A stretch of 64,000 nucleotides of DNA from Paenibacillus tianmuensis (GTDB taxonomy: Bacteria; Bacillota; Bacilli; Paenibacillales; NBRC-103111). The position numbers were made by a program, and so were the translations under genes. The notes beneath the pieces are model-generated. The model made no database searches. It had not been told where the DNA came from and saw only the letters and a program-made list of their open reading frames with translations. The DNA is taken from positions 1 through 64,000 of the forward strand of contig NZ_FMTT01000009.1 of NCBI RefSeq assembly GCF_900100345.1. Direction: 5' to 3'. Positions 54,715-63,382 of this stretch are shown in pieces. Each line of letters starts with the position of its first letter. Positions within the stretch are counted from its first letter, which is position 1.

Positions 54715-55677
54715 ATGGATCAAGAGACCACCGTAAAAGTCAGACTCAAAAATACGGCCGAAGCCCTCGCGCTCTTTGGGCCGCAGGACAAATTCCTGCA
54801 CCTGATCGAACAGGATACGCAGGCCGCCATCTTTACCCGCGAGGAAGAGATCGTCATCCAGGGTCAAGCTGCCGATACGGCGCGCCTTGAGCAGCTGTTC
54901 ACCGTGCTGCTGGAGCTGGTCCGCAACCAATATGCACTGACGGAGCGGGATATTCATTACGCGATTGACCTGGCCAAAGAGATGAAGGCCGATCAACTGC
55001 TCGATTTGTTTAAAGGCGAAATCGCCCATACCCACAAAGGCAAGCCGATTCGCATCAAGACGATCGGGCAGAAGCAGTATGTCAACGAAATTAAGAAAAA
55101 AGATATCGTCTTCGGGATCGGACCGGCCGGCACGGGCAAAACGTACATCGCCGTCGTGCTCGCCGTCTCCGCGCTCAAGGAAGGCAAAGTGAAGCGGATC
55201 GTACTGACGAGACCTGCGGTCGAAGCGGGCGAGAGCCTCGGCTTTTTGCCCGGCGACCTGCAGGAAAAGGTTGACCCTTATTTGCGTCCATTGTATGATG
55301 CTCTTAACGACGTGCTCGGGCCGGAGCAGGTGCTCAAATCGCTGGAGCGCGGCCTCATCGAGATCGCCCCGCTCGCCTATATGCGCGGCCGGACGCTCGA
55401 CGATTCGTTCATTATTTTGGACGAAGCACAAAATACGACGCCGGAACAGATGAAGATGTTTTTGACGCGCCTCGGATTCGGATCGAAGATGGTCATCACC
55501 GGCGATGTGACGCAGATCGACCTCCCGCGGGGCAAATCATCGGGGCTGGTGGAGGTGCAGCGCATCCTTGCGAACATTGAAGAGCTTGGTTTTATCCAGT
55601 TTGCCGAGCAGGACGTTGTCAGACATTCATTGGTGCAAAAAATCATCATGGCCTATAATGAGGACAAAGAAGGCTGA
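54715..55677 (+). CDS. phoH: PhoH family ATPase
   Basis: 320-residue P-loop ATPase linked in other bacteria to RNA metabolism; YbeY follows it in many genomes. Walker A GPAGTGKT is at residues 136-143. VLTRPAVEAGESLGFLPG and the Walker B block FIILDEAQNTTPEQ are typical. The ATG at 54715 is 15 nt from GGAGGAGAG, an unusually long gap; CTG 54709 would fit better (9 nt), and a stop at 54703 excludes anything further upstream. Transcription with pgpH, ybeY and dgkA is likely. Confidence 0.95.
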   Translation: MDQETTVKVRLKNTAEALALFGPQDKFLHLIEQDTQAAIFTREEEIVIQGQAADTARLEQLFTVLLELVRNQYALTERDIHYAIDLAKEMKADQLLDLFKGEIAHTHKGKPIRIKTIGQKQYVNEIKKKDIVFGIGPAGTGKTYIAVVLAVSALKEGKVKRIVLTRPAVEAGESLGFLPGDLQEKVDPYLRPLYDALNDVLGPEQVLKSLERGLIEIAPLAYMRGRTLDDSFIILDEAQNTTPEQMKMFLTRLGFGSKMVITGDVTQIDLPRGKSSGLVEVQRILANIEELGFIQFAEQDVVRHSLVQKIIMAYNEDKEG

Positions 55678-55697
55678 GGAAGGGCTGACCTTTCGTC

Positions 55698-57983
55698 ATG
55701 AACAACCGCGTTTCCATTCAAGGCAAATTTCAATACCGGCTTGCCGGCTGGAGATACAGCGCCATCGTGCGCTTTCTTCTGTTTTTAGCGCTTGCCGTCG
55801 TGTTTTACGTCGCTCTGCTGTACCGCATTGTGCCGCAGACGTATGACATTCAGTTGGGAAGCGTTACGGAGAAGGATATTCTGGCCCCCAGGGCGATTGC
55901 GAACGAAGTAGCAACGGAAAAAGCGAAGGAAGAAGCGGCCGCACGGGTGCAGCCGGTATATAAGATCGCCTCGCTGCGCAACGAAGCGGCGGTCGAAGCG
56001 ATTTTTGAGAAGCTGCAGCAGATCAACAGCGATGCCGAGGTTTCCGTCGCGGACAAAGTCAATATTTACAAAACGGTCATTCCGACGATCATTCAGGATC
56101 ATTTGGACCGCCAGACCAAGAGCTTCACGGATAGCGGTCAATACAATGACCTGTTGCTGGCGGAAATGCGCAAAAACATCCGTGAGCAGCAGTACCGGAT
56201 TCCGGAGGAAACGTTCTACAAAATTCCACGGCTCGCCAAAGAAGACCTGACCGCGATGGAGCCCGTGGCGAAAGAGATCGTCGTCAAGTTGGTGAGCGAC
56301 CAGATTACAGATGCGCAGACGACAAGAGTCAAGGTGCCGGAATTGGTGAATTCTTCGACGCTGACCAAGAACAATGCGCGCGAGCTGGTTCAGGAGCTCG
56401 TGCGCGCGGCGCTTTCACCGAACAAATTTTACGACCAAAAAGGAACCGAGGAAGCCAAGGGACACGCGCGCGACAATGTCAAGCAGGTGATGATCAACAA
56501 AAACGAAGTGCTGGTTCCCAAGGGCGAAAAAGTAACGGAAGAACTGTATCAACGTTTGGCTTCGCTCGATTTGCTGAAAGACGAAGCCAGCTATTGGCCG
56601 AATCTCGGACTCTTTTTATTTATCGTCTTGTGCTGCCTGTTTTTGTATATGTATGTCAGACAAAGCTCGCTTCCGATCAATCAGAATAACGCTCAGTTGT
56701 TCATGTACGTGCTGATCGTCGTCTTGACGATTGCCGGGATGAAGCTGTTCTCACTGCTGCAAAATTTGGATTACCCGTATATCGGCTACTTGGCCCCTAC
56801 GGCGATGGCAGCCATGATGGTGACGATTTTGCTCAATTCGCATCTTGCATTTGTGACCGCGGTCGTTTTGAGCGTCATTTCCAGCGTCATTTTTAACTCG
56901 GATCATCTGCAGTCGTTCGAATTCAAATACAGCCTGCTGACGCTGACCAGCTCATTTGCGGCGATTTTCTCGATCCAGCGGGCAAGCCAGCGCTCCTCGA
57001 TCCTGAAAGCGGGGATGATGGTATCGCTATTCGCTGTGGCGCTCGTATCCGCGCTGCTGCTGCTCGAAGATCACGAAACGCGAAAGAACGTGCTGTTTGC
57101 CGCTTCGTTCGCCTTAGGGAGCGGACTGCTGACCGCCGTGTTCGTTATGGGCCTGCTGCCGTTTTTCGAAGTCGCCTTCGGCATTTTGTCGCCGCTCAAG
57201 CTGGTCGAGCTTTCCAACCCGAACCATCCGCTGCTGCGCAAGCTGCTGACCGAGACTCCTGGAACCTACCATCACAGCATCATGGTCGGCAACTTGTCGG
57301 AAGCTGCGGCGGGCGCGATTGGCGCCGACGGATTGCTCTGTCGGGTCGGAGCCTATTATCACGATATCGGGAAGACGAAGCGGCCGAGTTATTTTATCGA
57401 GAATCAGTCGCATTCGGAAAACCCGCACGACAAAATCGAGCCGGCGCTGAGCAAATCGATCATTGTGGCCCATGCGCGCGACGGCGTCGAAATGCTGAAG
57501 GATCATAACATTCCGAAGCCGATCCGCGATATTGCGGAACAGCACCATGGCACGACCTTGCTGCAATTTTTTTATCATAAAGCGAAAAAGCTCGCCGAAG
57601 AACGTCAGGAGAAGCCGCCGGAGGAGACGGAGTACCGCTATCCCGGTCCGAAAGCCCAGACGAAGGAAGCAGCCATTGTCGGCATCGCCGATTGCGTCGA
57701 GGCGGCCGTCCGCTCCCTGCGCAATCCGACCGTCGAACAGATCGACTCGATGGTGCGCAAAATTATCAAAAACCGGGTTGACGACGGCCAGTTTAACGAA
57801 TGCGATCTGACCATCAAGGAACTGGATCAGATCGTTAAGATTTTGAACGAAACGCTGCTTGGCATTTTCCATTCGCGAATCGAATATCCCGCCGATATGC
57901 CTGAGCCTAAGACGGCGGAGAAACAGGGAAAGACGAAGCTCGAAGCGAAGATGTCCGAAACGAAGAAAGAGGTGAAGCCATGA
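55698..57983 (+). CDS. pgpH: 7TM-HD phosphodiesterase PgpH (c-di-AMP hydrolase)
   Basis: 761-residue membrane protein (B. subtilis YqfF). One N-terminal helix (FLLFLALAVVFYVALLYRI) anchors a large extracellular 7TMR-HDED domain (about 60-290). About seven membrane helices (300-500) follow. The cytoplasmic HD domain has TPGTYHHSIMVGNLSEAAA and YYHDIGKTKRPSYF. Family members degrade cyclic di-AMP to pApA. It starts 20 nt after phoH and overlaps ybeY by 4 nt. Confidence 0.95.
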   Translation: MNNRVSIQGKFQYRLAGWRYSAIVRFLLFLALAVVFYVALLYRIVPQTYDIQLGSVTEKDILAPRAIANEVATEKAKEEAAARVQPVYKIASLRNEAAVEAIFEKLQQINSDAEVSVADKVNIYKTVIPTIIQDHLDRQTKSFTDSGQYNDLLLAEMRKNIREQQYRIPEETFYKIPRLAKEDLTAMEPVAKEIVVKLVSDQITDAQTTRVKVPELVNSSTLTKNNARELVQELVRAALSPNKFYDQKGTEEAKGHARDNVKQVMINKNEVLVPKGEKVTEELYQRLASLDLLKDEASYWPNLGLFLFIVLCCLFLYMYVRQSSLPINQNNAQLFMYVLIVVLTIAGMKLFSLLQNLDYPYIGYLAPTAMAAMMVTILLNSHLAFVTAVVLSVISSVIFNSDHLQSFEFKYSLLTLTSSFAAIFSIQRASQRSSILKAGMMVSLFAVALVSALLLLEDHETRKNVLFAASFALGSGLLTAVFVMGLLPFFEVAFGILSPLKLVELSNPNHPLLRKLLTETPGTYHHSIMVGNLSEAAAGAIGADGLLCRVGAYYHDIGKTKRPSYFIENQSHSENPHDKIEPALSKSIIVAHARDGVEMLKDHNIPKPIRDIAEQHHGTTLLQFFYHKAKKLAEERQEKPPEETEYRYPGPKAQTKEAAIVGIADCVEAAVRSLRNPTVEQIDSMVRKIIKNRVDDGQFNECDLTIKELDQIVKILNETLLGIFHSRIEYPADMPEPKTAEKQGKTKLEAKMSETKKEVKP

Positions 57984-58537
57984 GCCTGAAGCTTTCATGG
58001 AACAGCGATCAAATCGCTTACGAGATAACGCCGGCTCTCATCGAGAGGCTGGAAACGCTGCTTCGCCTTGCCGGCAAGCAGGAAGAAGTGCCGGATGGCG
58101 AAGTGGCGTTGACGTTCGTCGACGACGCGGCCATTCAAGAGCTTAACAAGCAGTATCGGGGACTGGATAAGCCGACGGACGTGCTTTCGTTCGCCATGCG
58201 GGAAATGGGCGAAGACGAGATCGAGATCATTTATGGCGACGACGGCTTCGAGGAAGTGGAGTACGCGGACAAGACGGGCGGAGAAAAGTCCGGGACGGCG
58301 GAGGACGATGATAGCGACGACGGCTATGAAGAGCCGCTCGGCGATATTATCATCTCGGTGCCGCGGGCGATCGCCCAGGCGGACGAATACGGCCATTCCG
58401 TCGAGCGGGAGCTCGGGTTTCTGTTCGTTCACGGCTTTCTGCATTTGATCGGTTACGATCATCAGGACGAGGAAGAAGAGAAGGTCATGTTCGGCAAGCA
58501 AGAGCAAATTTTACAACAGGCGGGATTGACGCGGTGA
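57980..58537 (+). CDS. ybeY: endoribonuclease YbeY
   Basis: 185-residue metal-dependent RNase for 16S rRNA maturation and ribosome quality control. The zinc motif HGFLHLIGYDH (HGxLHLxGYDH) is near the C-terminus. The N-terminal block is LTFVDDAAIQELNKQYRGLDKPTDVLSF. It is about 25-30 residues longer than most YbeY proteins because of an acidic insert (about 75-115, EEVEYADKTGGEKSG then EDDDSDDG) before PLGDIIIS. ATG overlaps the pgpH stop; the stop overlaps the GTG of dgkA. Confidence 0.95.
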   Translation: MSLKLSWNSDQIAYEITPALIERLETLLRLAGKQEEVPDGEVALTFVDDAAIQELNKQYRGLDKPTDVLSFAMREMGEDEIEIIYGDDGFEEVEYADKTGGEKSGTAEDDDSDDGYEEPLGDIIISVPRAIAQADEYGHSVERELGFLFVHGFLHLIGYDHQDEEEEKVMFGKQEQILQQAGLTR

Positions 58538-59232
58538 AGCAGCCGGTCAAATGGCAGCGCAGCTTTCGGTACGCTTACGAAGGCGTCAAATACGCCCTCG
58601 CGACCCAGCGGAACATGAAATTTCATTTTTTCGCCGCGTTGGTCATCTTGGCGCTTGCCTTGTTCTTCGGCCTGCCGAAGACGGATATTTTATTTATTTT
58701 ACTCGCCGTGACGCTCATGATCGTCACGGAATTGATCAACACCGCCGTGGAAAAAGCGGTCGATCTGGCGATGCCCGACCTGCATCCATTGGCCAAAATC
58801 GCGAAGGACGTGGCCGCCGCTTCCGTACTGGTCACGGCAGCTTTTGCCGCCGTAACGGGAATGATCGTATTTTACGATCCGATCGAACGGCTCATTCAAA
58901 CCGGCCGGGCGGGAGGCTACCCCATCACCGCGGGAGCGGTATGGATTTTACTTTGCTTGGTCATCCTGACAGTGATTGCGGTGCAGACCCGCTTCTCCTC
59001 CAAAGGAAATGGGGTGAAGCCGAGTCTGCTGACGGCCGTCGCTTTTGCGGTCGCCGCTCTGATCGCCTGCCGGGTTCAAGATACGCTTGTCGCATTGCTG
59101 GGCTTTTTGTTGGCTACGGTACTGCTGCTGGCGCTTCACGACAAACGCAAGCGGCCTTTCGGCTCGCTGCTGCTCGGTGCGCTGCTTGGCGGATTCATTA
59201 CGGTACTGGCCTATTATTTATATCCCATGTAG
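58534..59232 (+). CDS. dgkA: diacylglycerol/undecaprenol kinase family protein
   Basis: 232-residue membrane kinase. The N-terminal 120 residues are the DgkA core with three helices and the signature ELINTAVEKAVDL. In Firmicutes such enzymes phosphorylate undecaprenol. The C-terminal 110 residues form about four extra membrane helices (ITAGAVWILLCLVILTVIAV onward), not present in the 120-135-residue B. subtilis enzyme. GTG 58534 overlaps the ybeY stop. The extra domain is not one that I can name. Confidence 0.88.
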   Translation: MKQPVKWQRSFRYAYEGVKYALATQRNMKFHFFAALVILALALFFGLPKTDILFILLAVTLMIVTELINTAVEKAVDLAMPDLHPLAKIAKDVAAASVLVTAAFAAVTGMIVFYDPIERLIQTGRAGGYPITAGAVWILLCLVILTVIAVQTRFSSKGNGVKPSLLTAVAFAVAALIACRVQDTLVALLGFLLATVLLLALHDKRKRPFGSLLLGALLGGFITVLAYYLYPM

Positions 59233-59253
59233 GTTGCGAAAGGGGAGCTTCTC

Positions 59254-59670
59254 TTGGAAAAAACGGAATTGATCGCATTGGCCAGAACGGCGAGAGAGCA
59301 GGCATATACACCTTATTCCCATTTCAAAGTCGGCAGCGCTTTGCTGGATTCCAAAGGGCGGGTTCATCTCGGCTGCAACGTGGAAAACGCCGCCTACGGG
59401 CCGACGAACTGCGCCGAACGCACAGCGTTATTCCGAGCGATCGCGGACGGTGAACCGGCGAAGTCGTTCAAGGCCATTGCGATTATTGGGGATACGTTAC
59501 AGCCGATTTCGCCTTGCGGCGTATGCCGGCAGGTGCTGATCGAGCTATGTCCGCCGGATATGCCGGTATATCTGGCAAATCTGAAAGGGGATATCAGCGA
59601 GACGACCGTAGCCGAGCTGCTTCCCGGCGCATTCACATCTTTAGATTTGGACGGAGGAACGATTGATTAA
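59254..59670 (+). CDS. cdd: cytidine deaminase
   Basis: 138-residue zinc enzyme converting cytidine and deoxycytidine to the uridine forms. Zinc and catalytic residues are visible in NCAERTALF (C-A-E) and PCGVCRQVL (PCxxC). [14 protein letters not shown] is the usual N-terminal block. The start is TTG 59254 with AAGGGGAG 6-7 nt upstream. Its stop overlaps the era start (TAATG). Confidence 0.96.
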   Translation: MEKTELIALARTAREQAYTPYSHFKVGSALLDSKGRVHLGCNVENAAYGPTNCAERTALFRAIADGEPAKSFKAIAIIGDTLQPISPCGVCRQVLIELCPPDMPVYLANLKGDISETTVAELLPGAFTSLDLDGGTID

Positions 59671-60584
59671 TGTCTTCGAATAGCAAGGTTGACTCTAAAT
59701 TCAAATCCGGGTTTGTGGCGATTATCGGACGGCCGAACGTCGGCAAATCGACGCTGATGAACCAGGTGATCGGCCAAAAAATCGCCATCATGTCCGATAA
59801 GCCGCAGACGACTCGGAACAAAATTCACGGCGTCTATACGACCGACCAGGCGCAGATCGTCTTTTTGGATACGCCCGGCATTCATAAGCCGCAATCGAAG
59901 CTCGGCGACTATATGCTCAGAGCGGCTGAAGGCGCGCTTAATGAAGTCGACGCGATCCTGTTTTTGATCGATGTGGCCGAAGGCTTGGGCGGTGGGGACC
60001 GGTACATTATCGAGACGCTGAAAAAGGTGAAAACGCCGGTCATTCTGGTGATGAACAAAATCGACCAGATTCACCCGGAAGCGCTCCTGTCGGTCATTAT
60101 GACCTATAAGGATTTGTACCCGTTTGCCGAAATTGTGCCGATCTCGGCGATGCACGGCAATAACGTCAATACGCTTTTGGAGCAGGTCATCAAATTTTTG
60201 CCGGAAGGACCGCAGTATTACCCGGCGGATCAAGTGACGGATCATCCGGAACAATTTGTGTGCGCGGAGCTGATCCGGGAGAAAATCCTTCATCTGACCC
60301 GGGAGGAAATTCCCCACTCGATCGCGGTTTCCATTGAAGACATGCGCGTGGAGCCCAATGATGTTGTTCATATCTCGGCTGTCATTTACGTCGAACGCGA
60401 CTCGCAGAAGGGTATCATTATCGGCAAAAAGGGCGCGCTGCTGAAAGAAATCGGACAAAAAGCGCGGGTCGATATCGAAGCGCTTCTCGGTTCGAAGACG
60501 TTCCTGGAGTTGTGGGTCAAAGTGAAGAAGGACTGGCGCAATCAGGACCGGGTTCTGCGGGATCTCGGCTTCCGGCACGAGTAA
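59670..60584 (+). CDS. era: GTPase Era
   Basis: 304-residue GTPase for 30S assembly and 16S rRNA 3'-end maturation. G1 GRPNVGKST is at residues 20-28; LDTPGIHKP (G3) and NKID (G4) follow. The C-terminal KH domain includes [28 protein letters not shown] stands before the ATG. Position between cdd and yqzL-recO is conserved. Confidence 0.97.
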   Translation: MSSNSKVDSKFKSGFVAIIGRPNVGKSTLMNQVIGQKIAIMSDKPQTTRNKIHGVYTTDQAQIVFLDTPGIHKPQSKLGDYMLRAAEGALNEVDAILFLIDVAEGLGGGDRYIIETLKKVKTPVILVMNKIDQIHPEALLSVIMTYKDLYPFAEIVPISAMHGNNVNTLLEQVIKFLPEGPQYYPADQVTDHPEQFVCAELIREKILHLTREEIPHSIAVSIEDMRVEPNDVVHISAVIYVERDSQKGIIIGKKGALLKEIGQKARVDIEALLGSKTFLELWVKVKKDWRNQDRVLRDLGFRHE

Positions 60585-60743
60585 TCCGGCGTTCCGGCCT
60601 GTTTCAATCAGGTTCTGCCGCGTTTAATTAACATACTATGCAAAGAATACATGGCAGTTTTTGCAGAGCATACTTCGCATCGGATCGATCCATCCTAATC
60701 CTAGAAACAGGTTGTAGTCATGTCATCAAGGGGAGGATGTACC

Positions 60744-60887
60744 ATGAAAGACTTTTCGTGGAAGTACTTTTCAATGACCGGAGATGTGGATGCTTACCTG
60801 CTATACAAAGAAGTGAATACTCGGGACAGAGACGAGGCGGAGCCGGAAGAAGAGGACGCCTTGGACGCTTCCGATTGGGTACAGTAA
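60744..60887 (+). CDS. yqzL: YqzL-like protein
   Basis: 47-residue protein: MKDFSWKYFSMTGDVDAYLL at the start, then an acidic tail ending DASDWVQ. It matches the small YqzL family in sequence style and position (between era and recO). The function is unknown. GGGGAGG lies 7 nt before the ATG. It is easily missed because of its size. Confidence 0.8.
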   Translation: MKDFSWKYFSMTGDVDAYLLYKEVNTRDRDEAEPEEEDALDASDWVQ

Positions 60888-60939
60888 GTTTCGCCCAATA
60901 TCAGGTTACCGGTGCGGTAACGCAGGGAGAGGCTGTAAG

Positions 60940-61686
60940 GTGCAGTACAGAGTTCAAGGTATCGTCATCCGAAGCATGGACTATGGGGAAGGCAACAAAA
61001 TTATTACGCTGTTTACCCGGGAACACGGAAAGCTGAGCGTCGTGGCCCGGGGCGCCAAAAAAGTGAAGAGCCGTTACGGGTCTTCCGCCCAGCTGTTTAC
61101 GTGCGGCGACTACTTGTTTTTCAAATCCGGGCAGCTCGGCACGTTGAATCATGCGGAAATTATCGAGCCTTTTCATAAAATAAGGGAAGATCTGCACAAG
61201 GCTGCCCATGCTTCCTACTTGTCGGAGCTGACCGACCGGATGTTGGGCGATCAAGAGGGACAGCCTTTTTTATACGATCAGCTGAAAGCCAGCTTGCAAG
61301 CGATCCAGGAAGACAAGGATCTGCAGATTATCGACCACCTGTACGAAATGAAAATGTTCGTCCTGGCCGGATATACGCCTGAGCTTGAGCAATGTGTCGT
61401 TTGCCGCGAGAAGGCGGAACCGTTTGCCATAAGCATCGGCATGGGCGGAATGCTCTGCGAGCGCTGCAAGCTGCGGGACCCGCAGGCTATCCCGCTGACG
61501 CCCGGGGTATACAAGCTGCTGCGGCTGTTCATACAAACGGATGTGCGCCGGCTTGGTCAAATCGACGTGAAGCCGCAAACGAAACAGCTGCTAAAGACGA
61601 TTCTACGGGCCTACTTCGATACGCATGTCGGACTGAAGCTGAAATCGCGAGATTTTTTGGATCAAATGGACAAATACGGAGTATAG
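60940..61686 (+). CDS. recO: DNA repair protein RecO
   Basis: 248-residue recombination mediator that works with RecR to load RecA on gaps. The N-terminal OB-fold (VQGIVIRSMDYGEGNKIITLFT) precedes a helical domain; the zinc cysteines are in CVVCREKAEPF and LCERCKLRD. GTG 60940 has GGGAGAGG 7-8 nt upstream. In B. subtilis glyQS follows; here a non-coding leader and yqfL follow directly. Confidence 0.95.
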   Translation: MQYRVQGIVIRSMDYGEGNKIITLFTREHGKLSVVARGAKKVKSRYGSSAQLFTCGDYLFFKSGQLGTLNHAEIIEPFHKIREDLHKAAHASYLSELTDRMLGDQEGQPFLYDQLKASLQAIQEDKDLQIIDHLYEMKMFVLAGYTPELEQCVVCREKAEPFAISIGMGGMLCERCKLRDPQAIPLTPGVYKLLRLFIQTDVRRLGQIDVKPQTKQLLKTILRAYFDTHVGLKLKSRDFLDQMDKYGV

Positions 61687-61695
61687 CTAAAAAAA

Positions 61696-61724
61696 TTGAC
61701 ATGTTTTTACCCGAATGCTATTAT
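61696..61724 (+). promoter_or_regulatory. strong promoter before the yqfL leader
   Basis: TTGACA (61696-61701), 17-nt spacer, TATTAT (61719-61724) with an upstream TGC giving an extended -10. Confidence 0.8.
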
Positions 61725-61736
61725 AATATGATATAT

Positions 61737-61794
61737 CCGCTAGAAAACCTCTTGTTAACGAAGTCTGGGCACGACTTTGTCAGCGGGGGTTTTT
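61737..61794 (+). terminator. early terminator/attenuator in yqfL leader
   Basis: CCGCT (61737-61741)/AGCGG (61782-61786), inner GAAGTC/GACTTT, or alternatively AAACCTC (61745-61751)/GGGGTTT (61786-61792), followed by five T. It starts right after the promoter, so it would end a transcript of about 65 nt or act as an attenuator. Confidence 0.55.
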
Positions 61795-61860
61795 GCTGTC
61801 CGGGAAGAGAAGCTCTTTTTGTCGGGCGGAGTGTTTAACCGAAGTATTGAAACATATTTT

Positions 61861-61927
61861 CTACTGCAACGTAGTGTAATTGAAAGGCCGATCTTTTCCT
61901 AATGATCGGCCTTTGTTGCAGCAGTAG
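61861..61927 (+). other. long hairpin in yqfL leader
   Basis: AAAGGCCGATC (61883-61893) pairs perfectly with GATCGGCCTTT (61904-61914); outside it CTACTGCAAC (61861-61870) pairs with GTTGCAG-CAGTAG (61915-61927) with a small bulge. The next 39 nt lead to yqfL. Confidence 0.7.
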
Positions 61928-61966
61928 CTCATCTCTGTTAAAAACCAGGACGAAAGGCGGGTTCGC

Positions 61967-62779
61967 ATGGAACGGGCGGTTAAGCCGGTAGTGTTTGTAG
62001 CATCGGATTCGGCGGGGGAAACGGGAGAAGCGGTAGTTCGGGCGGCAGCTGTGCAGTTTCATCCCCAGCACGTGGATATTCGCCGGATGCCTTTCCTGAC
62101 TGATCCGTCGGATATCGATCGGATGATCCGGACGGTAATTGAGCGCAGCGGCGCGATCGTTTTTACGCTCGTTATTCCCGAGCTGCGGGATTATTTGATC
62201 GAACAGGCGGAGCGCTACAGGATTCCTTACATCGATCTGCTCGGTCCGATCATACGGACACTGGAGCAAACGCTGCATCAGGAGGCAAGGCATCAGCCGG
62301 GCATGATTCACAAGCTGGACGAAGACTATTTCAAGAAAGTGGAAGCTGTCGAGTTTGCCGTCAAATATGACGACGGCCGGGATTTTAACGGGATTTTGCA
62401 GGCGGACATCGTGCTTGTTGGGGTATCCCGCACGTCGAAGACCCCGCTGTCCATGTATCTTGCACACAAGAAATTCAAAGTGGCCAACGTGCCGCTTGTC
62501 CCGGAAATTCAGCCTCCCGAGCAGCTGTTTACGGTTTCCGGGAAGAAGATCGTCGGTCTGCGGATCGACCCGGTCAAGCTGAATGTCATCCGTACCGAAC
62601 GGCTTAAGACGCTGGGTCTGCCGGGCAATGCTACTTACGCAAACACGGAGCGGATTCACGTGGAATTGGAGTACGCGGATAAGATTATGAAAAAAATCGG
62701 CTGTACGGTGATCGACGTCTCGAACAAGGCGGTCGAAGAAACGGCCAGCATCATCATCGATATGTACCGTTCGCGATAG
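61967..62779 (+). CDS. PEP synthase/PPDK regulatory protein (YqfL, DUF299)
   Basis: 270-residue bifunctional kinase/phosphotransferase that controls pyruvate phosphate dikinase or PEP synthase by reversible phosphorylation. The P-loop is GVSRTSKTPLS; FVASDSAGETGEAVV is the N-terminal family block, and PLVPEIQPPEQLF another. AAAGGCGGG lies 6-7 nt before the ATG. The target enzyme is not in the window. Order yqfL-yqxD-dnaG is as in B. subtilis. Confidence 0.93.
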   Translation: MERAVKPVVFVASDSAGETGEAVVRAAAVQFHPQHVDIRRMPFLTDPSDIDRMIRTVIERSGAIVFTLVIPELRDYLIEQAERYRIPYIDLLGPIIRTLEQTLHQEARHQPGMIHKLDEDYFKKVEAVEFAVKYDDGRDFNGILQADIVLVGVSRTSKTPLSMYLAHKKFKVANVPLVPEIQPPEQLFTVSGKKIVGLRIDPVKLNVIRTERLKTLGLPGNATYANTERIHVELEYADKIMKKIGCTVIDVSNKAVEETASIIIDMYRSR

Positions 62780-62880
62780 CGGTCTATTTTGAGAAAAGGA
62801 AGCAGGATTTTTTATCCTTTCATCGTATATAATATTACGGTAATGCTTTCAGTCTTGAATTTCACAATCGGCGGGGAACT

Positions 62881-63342
62881 ATGACGTATAAAATTGTAGT
62901 AGATGCCGACGCATGCCCGGTGAAGACGGAAATTGCGCAAACGGCCTTACATTTCGGAATCCCGGTGCTGATGGTCGCCTCGTTCGATCATCGGCTGCAG
63001 CCGATGGACGGCGTCGATATCGTTCAAGTAGACCGGTCGGATCAGTCGGTAGACCTGTATATCGTCAATTGCATCGCGCCCGGAGATGTGCTGGTCACGC
63101 AGGATTTCGGACTGGCCGCTTTGGCGCTTGGCAAAAAAGCGCTGGCTCTGTCGAATCGCGGCCAGATCTACAATGAACGGACGATTGACTTTTTGCTGGA
63201 ACGAAGGCACGAGCAAGCGAAACAGCGCCGTGGAGGCAAGCATACGAAAGGTCCTAAAGCGTTTACCGACGAGGATCGCCAAGCCTTTCTACAAACTTTG
63301 ACAAAAGTTTTGTCGGGCTTGCAGGAGAATCAGGCAGAGTAG
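62881..63342 (+). CDS. YaiI/YqxD family protein (UPF0178)
   Basis: 153-residue protein of the DUF188 family with a NYN/PIN-like nuclease look: VVDADACPVK at the N-terminus, DLYIVNCIAPGDVLVTQDFGLAALAL in the middle, and RTIDFLLERR. Conserved acidic residues could bind metal, but activity is unproven. Site GGCGGGGA precedes the ATG. B. subtilis yqxD has the same place before dnaG. A TATAAT at 62828-62833 lacks a recognisable -35. Confidence 0.9.
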   Translation: MTYKIVVDADACPVKTEIAQTALHFGIPVLMVASFDHRLQPMDGVDIVQVDRSDQSVDLYIVNCIAPGDVLVTQDFGLAALALGKKALALSNRGQIYNERTIDFLLERRHEQAKQRRGGKHTKGPKAFTDEDRQAFLQTLTKVLSGLQENQAE

Positions 63343-63382
63343 CGAATACCTATACGTGTTAATTTGAATGAAGGTGGATAGG

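Noticed and set aside
61687-61966. T-box leader (glyQS remnant)
   Set aside because: No AGGGTGGNACCGCG-like block or specifier loop can be seen.
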